Assembly (NCBI GenBank): GCA_041481485.1 | Contig: JBGPBY010000068.1 | Coordinates: 1 to 19,616, forward strand | DNA from: JBGPBY01 sp041481485 | Lineage (GTDB): Bacteria > Acidobacteriota > Terriglobia > 20CM-2-55-15 | Direction of reading: 5' to 3' | Length of the DNA stretch: 19,616 bases | In this document: positions 1 through 8,764 of the stretch, piece after piece | Layout: every line of letters starts with the position of its first letter | Numbering within the stretch: the stretch's first letter is position 1 | Made by a program: the position numbers and the translations under genes | Notes under the pieces: generated by a model | What the model was told of the DNA's origin: nothing | Database searches by the model: none | What the model saw: the letters and a program-made list of their open reading frames with translations, nothing else

Positions 1-2472
1 AAAAGTATTCTCCTCACCGACGTGCCGCGGGAATACACGGCGGTGCAGTCCAGTCTTGGCAGCGTGTCGCCAACCAATATCGTGGTATTTCCGGTGTTGT
101 TCGAAGGCGAAACCAAGGCCGTCATTGAACTGGCGGCGATGGCGCAGTTCACTGCGACGCACCTGAGTTTTCTGGAGCAGCTGACACAGTCTCTGGGTGT
201 GGTGCTGAATACCATCGAAGCGACGATGCGGACCGAAAATCTCCTGCAGCAATCGCAGCAGCTGACCATCGAACTGCAGACGCGTCAGTCCGAATTGCAG
301 CAGACGAATGAGGAACTGGCTTCGAAGGCAAAACAGCTGGCCGAGCAAAACGTGGAGGTCGAGCGCAAGAACAAGGAAGTCGAACAGGCTCGACGTGCAC
401 TGGAGGAAAAGGCGGCGGAACTCGCACTCACATCGAAATACAAATCGGAATTCCTGGCCAACATGTCGCACGAACTGCGTACTCCGCTGAATTCGATTCT
501 GATCCTCGGACAGCAGCTTATGGAGAATTCCGCCGGCAACCTCAGCATCAAGCAGGTGGAACATGCCCGGAATATTCACTCCTCCGGAACGGACCTGTTG
601 ACGCTGATCAACGACATTCTCGATCTGTCGAAGATTGAATCGGGCACCGTCAGCGTGGATCCGGAAGAGATGACGTTCGTATCGCTCCGGGACAGCATTG
701 AGCGCACGTTCCACCACATTGCCGAATCGAAAAACCTCGCGTTTCGTGTCGACATCGATTCGGCGCTGCCGCCTATGTATACGGCGGACTCGAAACGCCT
801 GCAGCAGATTCTGAAGAACCTGCTTTCGAATGCGTTCAAGTTTACTGCTCAGGGTCACGTCGCGATGACTGTGCGCCGGGTTGCTGAAGGCTGGTCGCCC
901 GATCATCCCGTGCTTCGGTTTGCCCAGAACGTCATGGCAATCGCGGTTTCGGATACCGGCATCGGCATTGCGCCGGAGAAACAGAAGCTCATTTTCGAAG
1001 CATTTCAGCAGGCTGACGCCGGAACGAGCCGGAAGTACGGCGGAACCGGATTAGGGCTCGCAATCAGCCGCGAACTGGCGACGCTGCTGGGCGGCGAAAT
1101 TAAACTCACCAGCGCTCCAGGACAGGGAAGCACGTTTACGCTCTATCTGCCGGTGGTGTATATCGGGCCGGCTCGCTCCGTGACGCTTCCGGCAACAAAC
1201 GCATACAACTCGATGCTGGCACAGCCGGTGCTGCCGGTGCTGACTGTCGCCAAATCCGATGAAGTTGTTCCCGACGACCGTGCAGACATTCGGGAAGGGG
1301 ATACCACCCTGCTGATCGTCGATGATGACCCACACTATGCGCGCATCCTGCTCGGCATGGCGCGAGACAAGGGTTTCAAGGGGATTGTCGCAAATCGCGG
1401 GCAGGCCGCTTTGAGCCTCGCGCGCCAATATCAGCCGACTGCAATTACGCTCGATGTATTCCTTCCCGATATGCTGGGCTGGACGGTACTGAATAATCTG
1501 AAGCTCGATTCATTCACCCGTCACATTCCCGTGCAGATGTTGTCCATTGAAGAGGAGCGCCAGCATGGGCTGTCCCACGGCGCGTTTTCGTATCTCGTGA
1601 AACCGGCAACAACGGAGGATCTGGAACACGCCTTCGATCGCATCCGGAACTATGTCAGCCCACACACGAAACGGCTGCTCATTGTCGAAGATAATGACAT
1701 TGAGCGCGAAAGTATCGTCGACCTGTTGTCTCACGATGACGTGGAAATCACGGCCGTGCCCACTGGCGAAAAAGCCCTCAGCATGTTGAATCAGGTCGCA
1801 TTCGACTGTTGCGTGGTCGATCTGCGTTTACCGGATATGACCGGATTCCAGTTACTGGAGACGATGCAGAACAACCCGAGCCTGCGGGATGTGCCAATCG
1901 TGGTGTTCACCGGCAATGATCTGACCCTCGAGGAAGAAGCCCGGCTGCGCAGTTGTGCCAAGAGCATCGTGCTCAAAGATGTCCAGTCGCCGGAACGATT
2001 ATTTGACGAGACAGCACTGTTCCTCCATCGCGTCGTTTCCGAACTTCCTGCGGCCAAGAAGGAAATGATCGATCGTCTTCACAATTCAAACGATGTGCTG
2101 AGTCATCGCAAAGTTCTGGTTGTGGATGACGATGTCCGCAATATTTACGCGCTCACCAGCGTACTGGAAAACCATGAAATGGAAGTCGTCAGCGCCACCA
2201 ATGGACGTCAGGCCATCGGCATTATCGAAAGTACGCCGGATCTCAGCATGGTGCTGATGGACATCATGATGCCGGAAATGGACGGGTACGAAACGATGCG
2301 TGAAATTCGAAACGATGCGCAGTTTCGAACGCTTCCGATTCTAGCGCTGACGGCCAAAGCCATGAAGGGTGACCGCGAGAAGTGCCTGCATGCAGGCGCA
2401 TCCGATTACATCGCCAAGCCCGTAAACACCGATCAGTTGCTGTCCCTTTTGCGCGTGTGGCTGTACCGCTGA
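1..2472 (+). CDS. Hybrid sensor histidine kinase with GAF remnant and three receiver domains (5' partial)
   Basis: The frame is open from base 1, so the N-terminus lies outside the window; a GTG at 22 is only an internal codon. Numbering from that codon, residues 1-75 look like the end of a GAF domain and 75-145 are a coiled coil. The HisKA H-box SHELRTPLNS has phospho-acceptor His150. The ATPase domain has N-box Asn270, G1 DTGIGI (311-316) and G2 GGTGLGL (340-346), so the kinase should be active. Three receiver domains follow: Asp478/Lys527, Asp600/Lys652 and Asp747/Lys799. Such HAMP-GAF-HK-REC-REC-REC proteins are common multi-input phosphorelay kinases; the missing part probably holds HAMP repeats or membrane segments. 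Outputs are not encoded nearby, so partners are unknown. The final receiver is the most canonical (MDIMMPEMDG) and ends VWLYR at the stop. Confidence 0.95.
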   Translation, partial: KSILLTDVPREYTAVQSSLGSVSPTNIVVFPVLFEGETKAVIELAAMAQFTATHLSFLEQLTQSLGVVLNTIEATMRTENLLQQSQQLTIELQTRQSELQQTNEELASKAKQLAEQNVEVERKNKEVEQARRALEEKAAELALTSKYKSEFLANMSHELRTPLNSILILGQQLMENSAGNLSIKQVEHARNIHSSGTDLLTLINDILDLSKIESGTVSVDPEEMTFVSLRDSIERTFHHIAESKNLAFRVDIDSALPPMYTADSKRLQQILKNLLSNAFKFTAQGHVAMTVRRVAEGWSPDHPVLRFAQNVMAIAVSDTGIGIAPEKQKLIFEAFQQADAGTSRKYGGTGLGLAISRELATLLGGEIKLTSAPGQGSTFTLYLPVVYIGPARSVTLPATNAYNSMLAQPVLPVLTVAKSDEVVPDDRADIREGDTTLLIVDDDPHYARILLGMARDKGFKGIVANRGQAALSLARQYQPTAITLDVFLPDMLGWTVLNNLKLDSFTRHIPVQMLSIEEERQHGLSHGAFSYLVKPATTEDLEHAFDRIRNYVSPHTKRLLIVEDNDIERESIVDLLSHDDVEITAVPTGEKALSMLNQVAFDCCVVDLRLPDMTGFQLLETMQNNPSLRDVPIVVFTGNDLTLEEEARLRSCAKSIVLKDVQSPERLFDETALFLHRVVSELPAAKKEMIDRLHNSNDVLSHRKVLVVDDDVRNIYALTSVLENHEMEVVSATNGRQAIGIIESTPDLSMVLMDIMMPEMDGYETMREIRNDAQFRTLPILALTAKAMKGDREKCLHAGASDYIAKPVNTDQLLSLLRVWLYR

Positions 2473-2515
2473 GCCGGGCGTTCGTGCGGAGCGGATGTTA
2501 GAATAACCCGCTCGT

Positions 2516-3613
2516 ATGGATATTCCTCTGCTTGATTTGAAGGGACAGTTTGCGTCCATCAGGGACGAAGTGCTCGAGGCCATTCACAGAGTTGTGGAGT
2601 CCCAGTACTTCATTCTTGGTCCGGAAGTTGAGGCACTCGAGCGAGAGATCGCAGACTATTCGAATTGCCGCTTCGCAGTCGGTTTGTCTTCCGGAACCGA
2701 CGCGCTGCTTGCCGCCCTGATGGCTCTCAATATCCGCCCAGGCGACGAGGTTTTGACGACCGCCTATAGCTTCTTCGCAACGGCAGGAACCGTTTCCAGG
2801 CTTGGCGCCACGCCCGTTTTTGTGGATATCGATCCCGCCACGTTCAACATCGAACCGTCCCGAATCGAAGCACGCATCAGCGATCGCACGCGCGCAATCA
2901 TCCCGGTCCACCTGTTTGGACAGATGGCGGACATGCCCGCGATTCTTCGTATTGCGGAGAGATACCATATTCCGGTGATCGAAGATGCGGCCCAGGCCAT
3001 CGGCGCAGAATGGAATGGCCAGAGGGCGGGATCTATGGGAATCATGGGATGTCTGAGTTTTTTCCCATCGAAGAATCTGGGGGCCTTTGGCGACGGCGGC
3101 ATGGTGACCACAAACAATGAGGATCTTGCCGGACGCATCCGTCAGTTGCGAAATCATGGATTCATCGAAAAATACAAAGCCGAGATTGTTGGCGGCAATT
3201 TCAGGCTGGATGCAATTCAGGCCGCTGTCCTGCGAGTAAAGCTAAAACATCTGGACCGTTGGACGGAGGCGAGGCAGCGAAACGCGGCACTGTATCGACA
3301 AAGAATTCAGCACGCGGAGACGCCCATTGAGAAGCCGGGGCGGCGCCACATCTACAATCAGTTTGTCATCCGGACACCGAAGAGGGACGCGGTCTACCGT
3401 CATCTCAAAGCGGTGGGTATCGCTTCTGAGGTTTATTATCCCGTTCCACTGCAACTGCAGCCGTGCTATTCGCCGCTGAGGTATGAGTATGGACAGTTGC
3501 CGGAAAGTGAACGAGCGGCACGGGAATCGCTGGCATTGCCGATCTATCCTGAACTCTCTGCGGAAATGATTGAGCGCGTGGCATGCGCCGTCAACGCCGC
3601 CACCGGAGAATAA
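2516..3613 (+). CDS. DegT/DnrJ/EryC1/StrS family PLP-dependent sugar aminotransferase
   Basis: The protein is 365 aa, the usual family length. It has the fold-type I aminotransferase landmarks of nucleotide-sugar aminotransferases: the SSGTDAL phosphate-binding segment (58-64), EDAAQA with the PLP-ring Asp157, and SFFPSKNLGAFGDGG with the Schiff-base Lys186. Family members transfer an amino group, usually from glutamate, to a keto-sugar nucleotide for cell-surface glycans. The exact sugar cannot be told from sequence. It starts 43 nt after the hybrid kinase. No Shine-Dalgarno is visible; a TAGAAT -10-like box at 2499-2504 lies only 11 nt before the ATG, so it may have its own promoter and a very short leader. 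No other sugar-biosynthesis gene is beside it, which is unusual for this family. The stop codon abuts the hairpin at 3612-3721. Confidence 0.92.
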   Translation: MDIPLLDLKGQFASIRDEVLEAIHRVVESQYFILGPEVEALEREIADYSNCRFAVGLSSGTDALLAALMALNIRPGDEVLTTAYSFFATAGTVSRLGATPVFVDIDPATFNIEPSRIEARISDRTRAIIPVHLFGQMADMPAILRIAERYHIPVIEDAAQAIGAEWNGQRAGSMGIMGCLSFFPSKNLGAFGDGGMVTTNNEDLAGRIRQLRNHGFIEKYKAEIVGGNFRLDAIQAAVLRVKLKHLDRWTEARQRNAALYRQRIQHAETPIEKPGRRHIYNQFVIRTPKRDAVYRHLKAVGIASEVYYPVPLQLQPCYSPLRYEYGQLPESERAARESLALPIYPELSAEMIERVACAVNAATGE

Positions 3614-3721
3614 GGGTATAAGAGGCTCCAACTGAACATTGAACATTGAACATTGAACAATGAACATTTTCCCGTAGAAATGTTCAATGTTCAATGTTCA
3701 GTTGGAACCTCTTATACCCTT
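3612..3721. repeat. Long imperfect hairpin with internal TGAACAT heptamers
   Basis: The left arm 3612-3654 is the reverse complement of 3679-3721 over 43 bp with about one mismatch; the 24-nt loop is 3655-3678. The inner half of the left arm and the loop consist of tandem 7-mers, TGAACAT repeated about five times with one variant. The element lies exactly between two convergent genes: the aminotransferase stop overlaps its left end, and the last codons and stop of the diguanylate cyclase on the other strand lie in the right arm. Each strand could form a very stable RNA stem, so a bidirectional terminator or 3'-end protector is plausible, though the T-run is only four long. It also looks like a small mobile palindrome. 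Confidence 0.9.
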
Positions 3722-5139
3722 TTCGAAACTGCGATGTGTTTGTGGTGGCCGTGTTTGTTTTCATAGAGAGCACGGTCCGCCACCTGAATGAGCGAATCGG
3801 CGGTGGCGCCTTCCGTCCAGACGGAGAGGCCAATGCTGATCGAAAGCACTGGAAATTCGCCATCGTTCGCCAATCGATTCCGGATTCGTTCAGCGATTCG
3901 ATGTCCGAATTCGATTCCGGATTCCGGAAGAATCAATGCGAATTCATCGCCTCCGAAACGGGCAGCGGTGTCAATGCTGCGGCAGTTCAGCTTCAACACG
4001 TTGGATACGCGGCATAGGGCGCGGTTGCCTTCGGGATGACCGTGAATGTCGTTGATTTGTTTCAGTCCATCCAGATCCATGAGAACGAACACAAAGGGAC
4101 GCTGCATGCGTTCGGATCGAACAATCTCGGTTTCCAGCGAATCGATGAGTCTGCGGTAGTTTCCCAGGCCGGTCAACCGGTCGCTGACCGACATGAAACG
4201 GGCATCGCGTTCTGAGCGTCTTCGTTCCGCCACTTCCGCCGCGAGCACAAGGGTCATGATGGTACCAACGCCGAGAAAGGTTTGCATTTGGAGCATGGAT
4301 TCGGTTCGGCCATCCAGGAAATCAATAGCGTGCACACGGGAAAATGGGCCGTGCTGTTGCCACGTTCCCCAGATTGCGATTGCAGACAATATAGCGATGG
4401 AGACCGACGCTTCCCTCGGGCCAAACCGCAGGGCGGCCCAGATCAGGAAAGGTACGCAGAGGTACTCCAGTGGATAGTTACTCGGAATTGGAAGCAAAAC
4501 CCCGCCGAAGACGACGAGACTAATGGTGACCAGACAGGCGACCAGTCCAGCGCCTTCCAGAACAGTTTTCATTTTCCATTCCACAGAGGGAGACGTCCGC
4601 CAGACCAGCAACAACGGAGCGAACACGATGATGCCAAGCGCATCGCCTCCCCACCAGGTCAACCAGACTGGATCGTAAGCTTTAGGAATTGGTGGAATAG
4701 CTCCGGTCCCAACCAGACTTCGCACTCCTACGGTTGCGGCAATTGCAGAACACAACAGAGCGATCAGCGCCAGTTTGAAGATATCCTGCGATCGCTTCAT
4801 GGACTCCACGCCATTGGCATAGCGAAATACCAGATAGGCGCCCACCAGGGCTTCCAGTGAATTGCCGACAGCAATTCCAAACGAACTTAAAGGATTCCCC
4901 GTAATCGTCAGATTGATGAGAAACGCGCCGAGGAAAATTCCGGGCCAGAACTCGTATCCAAGAATCAGTAGTGCGGCCAGCGCAATTCCGGAGCATGGCC
5001 ATACGGGAGTACTGCTGTGATAAACGGTGAAGTTCAGCCCAATTTTAGCGGCAACGAAGTACACGCCTGCAATAAGGGCTATGTACTGCAGGCGGTTCAG
5101 GCTCTTTTTGAGAGACTCCATTTCCAAAATCCCACTCAA
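3712..5139 (-). CDS. MASE1-domain diguanylate cyclase (GGDEF)
   Basis: The protein is 475 aa. Residues 1-305 form a multi-helix membrane region with the MASE1 signature (WPCSGIALAALLILGYEFWPGI begins near residue 47, followed by GNSLEAL at 92-98), an integral-membrane sensory domain common in c-di-GMP enzymes. A cytoplasmic GGDEF domain spans about 315-470. The catalytic GGDEF is intact at 396-400, metal-site Asp355/Asp357 are present, and the inhibitory I-site RSID (387-390) sits exactly five residues upstream. It should therefore make c-di-GMP from two GTP and be feedback-inhibited. No EAL or PilZ gene is nearby. It is divergent from the sigma-54 regulator operon across about 310 bp. The start encodes MSGILEMESL; a second Met at residue 7 is possible. 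The C-terminal codons are embedded in the 3612-3721 hairpin. Confidence 0.93.
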   Translation of the reverse strand: MSGILEMESLKKSLNRLQYIALIAGVYFVAAKIGLNFTVYHSSTPVWPCSGIALAALLILGYEFWPGIFLGAFLINLTITGNPLSSFGIAVGNSLEALVGAYLVFRYANGVESMKRSQDIFKLALIALLCSAIAATVGVRSLVGTGAIPPIPKAYDPVWLTWWGGDALGIIVFAPLLLVWRTSPSVEWKMKTVLEGAGLVACLVTISLVVFGGVLLPIPSNYPLEYLCVPFLIWAALRFGPREASVSIAILSAIAIWGTWQQHGPFSRVHAIDFLDGRTESMLQMQTFLGVGTIMTLVLAAEVAERRRSERDARFMSVSDRLTGLGNYRRLIDSLETEIVRSERMQRPFVFVLMDLDGLKQINDIHGHPEGNRALCRVSNVLKLNCRSIDTAARFGGDEFALILPESGIEFGHRIAERIRNRLANDGEFPVLSISIGLSVWTEGATADSLIQVADRALYENKHGHHKHIAVSKRV

Positions 5140-5449
5140 ACCCAGGATCTGTTTTCAGCCTTCAATCTTCCTCGGCTGGGAATGGCTTTGTCTTCCTGAC
5201 TGGCCTTGTTCGATTTCGCCTCACGAACACAGACGAAGAAAATCATAAAACATGGGCACGCTTTCTGTGCCACGGCTAAATCAAAGCTCGCTCGCGTTCA
5301 TGACAATAAACACCCCACGGCAATTGGAGTGCCTTAATGCGGTGGAGCAAAACCTGCTCGAATGGGCAGTAAAATGCCGGGGAGAATTTCCCGGGCCGAG
5401 ACTTGAAATTCGGCCTTCAGTGTGTTCCTTTGAATGGGAGGTGTTGCGG
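5140..5449. other. Divergent intergenic region between diguanylate cyclase and sigma-54 regulator
   Basis: About 310 bp without a convincing gene. It contains three short inverted repeats: GGCAC/GTGCC at 5255-5259/5267-5271, CCGGG/CCCGG at 5377-5381/5390-5394, and GGCCGA/TCGGCC at 5394-5399/5410-5415. The last two lie just upstream of the Shine-Dalgarno of the regulator gene and could fold in its leader. The in-frame upstream extension from 5252 lacks family homology and is treated as noncoding. No strong sigma-70 promoter is evident; a weak -24/-12-like match is noted among rejected items. Confidence 0.6.
5436..5441 (+). promoter_or_regulatory. Shine-Dalgarno deciding the start of the first sigma-54 regulator
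   Basis: GGGAGG stands 8 nt before the ATG at 5450. That ATG opens directly onto the receiver domain (MSAQKTSVLVVDDD). This favours 5450 over the upstream in-frame ATG at 5252, which has no ribosome-binding site. Confidence 0.8.
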
Positions 5450-6811
5450 ATGTCCGCTCAAAAAACGTCGGTTCTGGTTGTTGATGACGATCCTGCAATG
5501 CAGGAAGTGCTCTCCATTCTCATGGAGGAATGGGGATTTGACTGCAAAATAGCTTCAAACGGAACGGAGGGTGCCCGGCTCGCCGAGTCATGGGATCCGG
5601 ATATCGTCATTTCCGATGTGGTGATGCCCGACTGCTCCGGACTCGATCTGCTGCGCAGTCTCAAGAAGGGTGATCCCGGACGTCCGGTCATCCTGATAAC
5701 CGCCGCTGCCAGCATCGATGCGGCAGTGGAGGCCATGAAGCAGGGCGCCCAGGACTTTCTGACCAAGCCTCTCGATTATTCCAAACTGCGCTCCCTGCTC
5801 AATGAGGCACAGCACGATGTGGAATTGCGGGCCAGAGCGAGCAAACTCACAACCCGGTTGAAAAAAGGCGGCGGATATGGGGATTTTGTCGGCACCGGCC
5901 GGGGAATGCGCGAAGTCTATGAGTTGATCGAAAACGTTGCTGCAAGTGATGCTTCCGCCATCATTACCGGCGAAAGCGGCACCGGCAAGGAACTTGCGGC
6001 CAAAACGATCCACGAGTTGAGTGCGCGTGGAAAAGGGCCATTTGTGGCCATCAATTCGGCGGCAATTCCGGAGAGTCTGATTGAAAGCGAAGTTTTCGGC
6101 CACGAAAAAGGCTCGTTTACCGGGGCCGTTGCGACCCGTGCCGGATGCTTTGAACTGGCCAATACCGGGACGCTGTTTCTCGATGAAATTGCGGAAATGC
6201 CCGCCATATTGCAGCCCAAATTACTGCGTGTCCTCGAAGACGGCAAGGTGCGCCGGCTCGGCGGCGATCGCGAACTCTCCTTCGATGTGCGGGTGCTGGC
6301 GGCGACCAATCGAGAGCCGCGCTCGGCGGTAGTGGACGGCAAGCTTCGTGAAGATCTCTATTATCGTCTAAACGTATTCACTATTGTTCTCCCGGCCCTG
6401 AGAGAAAGACGCGACGATATCCCGTTGATCGCCCAGCATTTTATTACGTTATTCAACAGTAAGCACCATCGAGCCGTCGACGCGATGCGGGATGAGGCCG
6501 CCGAAAGATTGAGTTCCTACGCATGGCCCGGGAATGTTCGAGAGCTTCGCAATGTTATCGAGAGAGCTGTAATTCTCGCCAAGGGCGCATGGATCGAAAT
6601 CACGGATTTACCGCCGTATATACGAGAGAGCCTGACCACGGCCACAAAGAAGATCGTATTGTCGGAAGGCGTGACCATGGCCGATGCCGAACGGGAACTG
6701 ATCGTTCGAACACTCGAACAATCGGGTAATAACAAAGCGGAAGCCGCTCGAAGACTGGGCGTGGACGTCAAAACAATACGAAACAAGATGAAGTCGTACC
6801 AAATTGACTAA
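5450..6811 (+). CDS. Sigma-54-dependent response regulator, GlrR-like (NtrC family)
   Basis: The protein is 453 aa with three domains. The receiver (5-120) has the VVDDD acidic pocket, phospho-acceptor Asp56 and Lys106. The AAA+ sigma-54-interaction domain (145-375) has Walker A GESGTGKE (174-181), the sigma-54 contact loop as GSFTGA (221-226, a known variant of GAFTGA), Walker B LFLDEI (242-247) and an arginine-finger region RLNVF/LRERRDDIP. The C-terminal Fis-type helix-turn-helix is at about 412-450. It therefore activates transcription at -24/-12 promoters when phosphorylated. Length and gene order (regulator, HAMP kinase, small lipoprotein) resemble E. coli GlrR/QseF (444 aa), whose known target is the sRNA gene glmY. 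The orthology is inferred from architecture and remembered sequence, not computed. It lies 3 nt before its kinase gene. Confidence 0.95.
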   Translation: MSAQKTSVLVVDDDPAMQEVLSILMEEWGFDCKIASNGTEGARLAESWDPDIVISDVVMPDCSGLDLLRSLKKGDPGRPVILITAAASIDAAVEAMKQGAQDFLTKPLDYSKLRSLLNEAQHDVELRARASKLTTRLKKGGGYGDFVGTGRGMREVYELIENVAASDASAIITGESGTGKELAAKTIHELSARGKGPFVAINSAAIPESLIESEVFGHEKGSFTGAVATRAGCFELANTGTLFLDEIAEMPAILQPKLLRVLEDGKVRRLGGDRELSFDVRVLAATNREPRSAVVDGKLREDLYYRLNVFTIVLPALRERRDDIPLIAQHFITLFNSKHHRAVDAMRDEAAERLSSYAWPGNVRELRNVIERAVILAKGAWIEITDLPPYIRESLTTATKKIVLSEGVTMADAERELIVRTLEQSGNNKAEAARRLGVDVKTIRNKMKSYQID

Positions 6812-6814
6812 TTG

Positions 6815-8257
6815 ATGAGAGTTTCAACTCGGATTGCTTCCGGCTTTGGAGTTCTGATTCTCCTGACGGTGGCGGTCCTTACCTATCAGGTTTTAATCAT
6901 CCGGCAGTTGAATCGTATCAACACCAGTCTTGCTGACCTAAACGTGGGGCAGGTCAGTGAAGCGCTGGCAGGACTGAAACTGAAGTCTGATATGGATATC
7001 GTTGAGGAATTTGCAAGAAAGACGATCGCAACGCAGGACCCTCTGTATCGCGGAAAGTTTCGTACCTACCTCAGAGAAATGGAGAGTCATCTCACGAGCG
7101 TTGGAGGCGCGGACACATCGGAAAAGGAACGAATGATTATAGAGCGTCTGACGCAGTCTTTGCATGATCTTCAGACCCTGACCGAGAAGCCGCAGCCGGT
7201 CAATCAGCCACCATCCAGGAAGTTCGAAGACTTGTTGGTGGCGATGAAAGACGACGAGATACAGCTGCTCGAATCGGTCAAAGATGCAATTCGGGAGGGA
7301 GCTAAACGCTCGGAGCAAACGGCAGCGCGTGCCGCAGAAGTTTCCAAGATCGCTGCCGCCGGAACCGTCGTACTTAGCATCCTTGTCGCATTTCCGATCG
7401 TCTGGTCCATCGTCTCACGCCTCCGCGAAATGGCCCGGGCAACGCGCGTTGTCGCTGCCGGCAAGTTTGAACACCGGCTTCCCGTTAAGGGTGCTGACGA
7501 ATTCGCCGATCTGGCGAGAGACTTCAATACCATGTCGCAGCGGCTCGGCGAACTGGATCAATTGAAAAAGGATTTCGTGTCGCACGTTTCCCATGATTTG
7601 AAAGGCCCGCTGGCGTCCACGCGCGAAACCGTCAACCTGCTGATGGCCGAAATCCCCGGGCCGCTGAATGAAAAGCAGCGCCGGCTTCTGGATCTGTGCC
7701 TGAAGAGTTCACAGCGTTTGTCGGCCATGATTGGAAACTTGCTCGATGTATCGCGCATGGAAGCCGGAATGTTGGAATACAAATTTGAATTACTCGATTT
7801 GGTTCCGCTCGGCCGCAATACTGCAGCAGAGTTTGAAGGTCTTGCGCGCGAAAAGAAAATAGAGATTGCCGTCGAAGCAGAGGTGCCGGAAATCTGGGTC
7901 CAGTGTGACCCCGTCCGCATGGCACAGGTAATTGGCAATCTGGTCGAAAATGCGATTAAATTCTCTCCAGCAGCATCGCGGAGCGTGCTTCGCATTCAGG
8001 CCCGGGATAAAACCGCACTATTGTCGGTTTGGGATCGCGGTCCAGGTGTGCCGGAGGAATTCCGTGAGCGGATTTTCGAACGCTTTCTTCAGGTCAATCC
8101 TGAAAAGAAAACAAAATCCGGCCAGGGTGTGGGGCTGGGTCTCTCAATCTGCAGGACTATCGTCGAAGCTCATGGTGGCGCAATATGGGTAGAAGACAAT
8201 CCGGAGGGCGGCAGCGTTTTCTTTGTAAAAGTTCGCACCTCGGAAAGGCGGACCTGA
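6815..8257 (+). CDS. Membrane sensor histidine kinase with HAMP domain, GlrK-like
   Basis: The protein is 480 aa. It has TM1 at about 10-29, a mainly helical periplasmic domain (30-180), TM2 (183-201) and a HAMP linker (about 200-252). The HisKA domain carries H-box VSHDLKGPLAS with His260; the residues after His-Asp differ from the usual ELRTPL. The ATPase domain has Asn379 (NLVENAIKF), G1 DRGPGVP from Asp407 and G2 GQGVGLGL (436-443), so it should be an active kinase. The GPLNEKQ stretch after the H-box and the total length resemble E. coli GlrK/QseE (475 aa). The ATG at 6815 follows the regulator stop by 3 nt and its own stop overlaps the next start (TGATG). The three genes are thus one translationally coupled unit. 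The periplasmic part may read envelope state through the lipoprotein encoded next. Confidence 0.93.
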   Translation: MRVSTRIASGFGVLILLTVAVLTYQVLIIRQLNRINTSLADLNVGQVSEALAGLKLKSDMDIVEEFARKTIATQDPLYRGKFRTYLREMESHLTSVGGADTSEKERMIIERLTQSLHDLQTLTEKPQPVNQPPSRKFEDLLVAMKDDEIQLLESVKDAIREGAKRSEQTAARAAEVSKIAAAGTVVLSILVAFPIVWSIVSRLREMARATRVVAAGKFEHRLPVKGADEFADLARDFNTMSQRLGELDQLKKDFVSHVSHDLKGPLASTRETVNLLMAEIPGPLNEKQRRLLDLCLKSSQRLSAMIGNLLDVSRMEAGMLEYKFELLDLVPLGRNTAAEFEGLAREKKIEIAVEAEVPEIWVQCDPVRMAQVIGNLVENAIKFSPAASRSVLRIQARDKTALLSVWDRGPGVPEEFRERIFERFLQVNPEKKTKSGQGVGLGLSICRTIVEAHGGAIWVEDNPEGGSVFFVKVRTSERRT

Positions 8258-8763
8258 TGAAACTTACAGTAACGTTGGCGCTTTCGTGCCTTTTTGTGGT
8301 CTTTGGATGCCATCGAGCCGTTCGGGTTGCGGCTCCTCCACCGCCACCTCCGGTGCCGGCCGCACTTATGATTGCAGACGATGCTTTCGATCAGGGGGAC
8401 TTTACCCGTGCAGCCCGCTCCTACGACACGTTTCTGGACAGCCACATCGTGCGGGAGGACATGGATCGAATTCTGTTTCGTTCCGCGGTTTCTGATTCAC
8501 TGAGTGAAGCCGGAGGGCAGCAGGAAAAGAGCAGTGAAGTTCTAAATCGATTGGTCCGGGATTATCCGCAGAGTCCATACACTTCGCCCGCACGCATAAT
8601 TCTGAATTTGAGATCCGATCTGGCCAAAGTGCAGGGGGATTATGTAAAGCTGCAAATCGACAGGGACGGTATGCAGAAAATGCTGAACGACAAAATCAAA
8701 CAGATAAGCGATGAACTCGAGAGCTTGAAGAAGATCGATTTAAACCGGCGCCGGACTCCGTAG
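8257..8763 (+). CDS. Coiled-coil lipoprotein, candidate QseG/YfhG-like partner of the upstream kinase
   Basis: The protein is 168 aa. The start is the ATG at 8257, overlapping the kinase stop by one base, with AAAGG at 8244-8248 as a modest ribosome-binding site. Residues 1-17 are a lipoprotein signal ending VFGC with Cys18, followed by a proline run (27-34). Residues 38-115 look like one or two TPR-type helical pairs (DDAFDQGDFTRAARSYDTFL, as in YbgF/BamD-type repeats). A charged coiled coil ends the protein (120-162). In E. coli the glrK-glrR locus also encodes a lipoprotein, QseG, with a C-terminal coiled coil, reported to touch the kinase periplasmic domain. Position, lipobox and coiled coil support the same role here; the primary-sequence match is weak, so this is inference. 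Confidence 0.85.
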   Translation: MKLTVTLALSCLFVVFGCHRAVRVAAPPPPPPVPAALMIADDAFDQGDFTRAARSYDTFLDSHIVREDMDRILFRSAVSDSLSEAGGQQEKSSEVLNRLVRDYPQSPYTSPARIILNLRSDLAKVQGDYVKLQIDRDGMQKMLNDKIKQISDELESLKKIDLNRRRTP

Positions 8764-8764
8764 T

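Noticed and set aside
2498..3157. Minus-strand frame of 219 codons opposite the aminotransferase
   Set aside because: Antisense shadow; the plus strand has a full-length enzyme with its PLP lysine.
4282..4860. Plus-strand frame of 192 codons opposite the diguanylate cyclase
   Set aside because: Shadow of the real gene: low-complexity polar translation with no motif, while the minus strand has MASE1 and GGDEF motifs.
5363..5377. Sigma-54-like TGGGCAGTAAAATGC upstream of the first regulator
   Set aside because: GG-to-GC spacing is right but the CAC and TTGC contexts are poor; too weak to call.
5252..5449. N-terminal extension of the first sigma-54 regulator
   Set aside because: No homology to the family, no ribosome-binding site at 5252, and a strong one before 5450.
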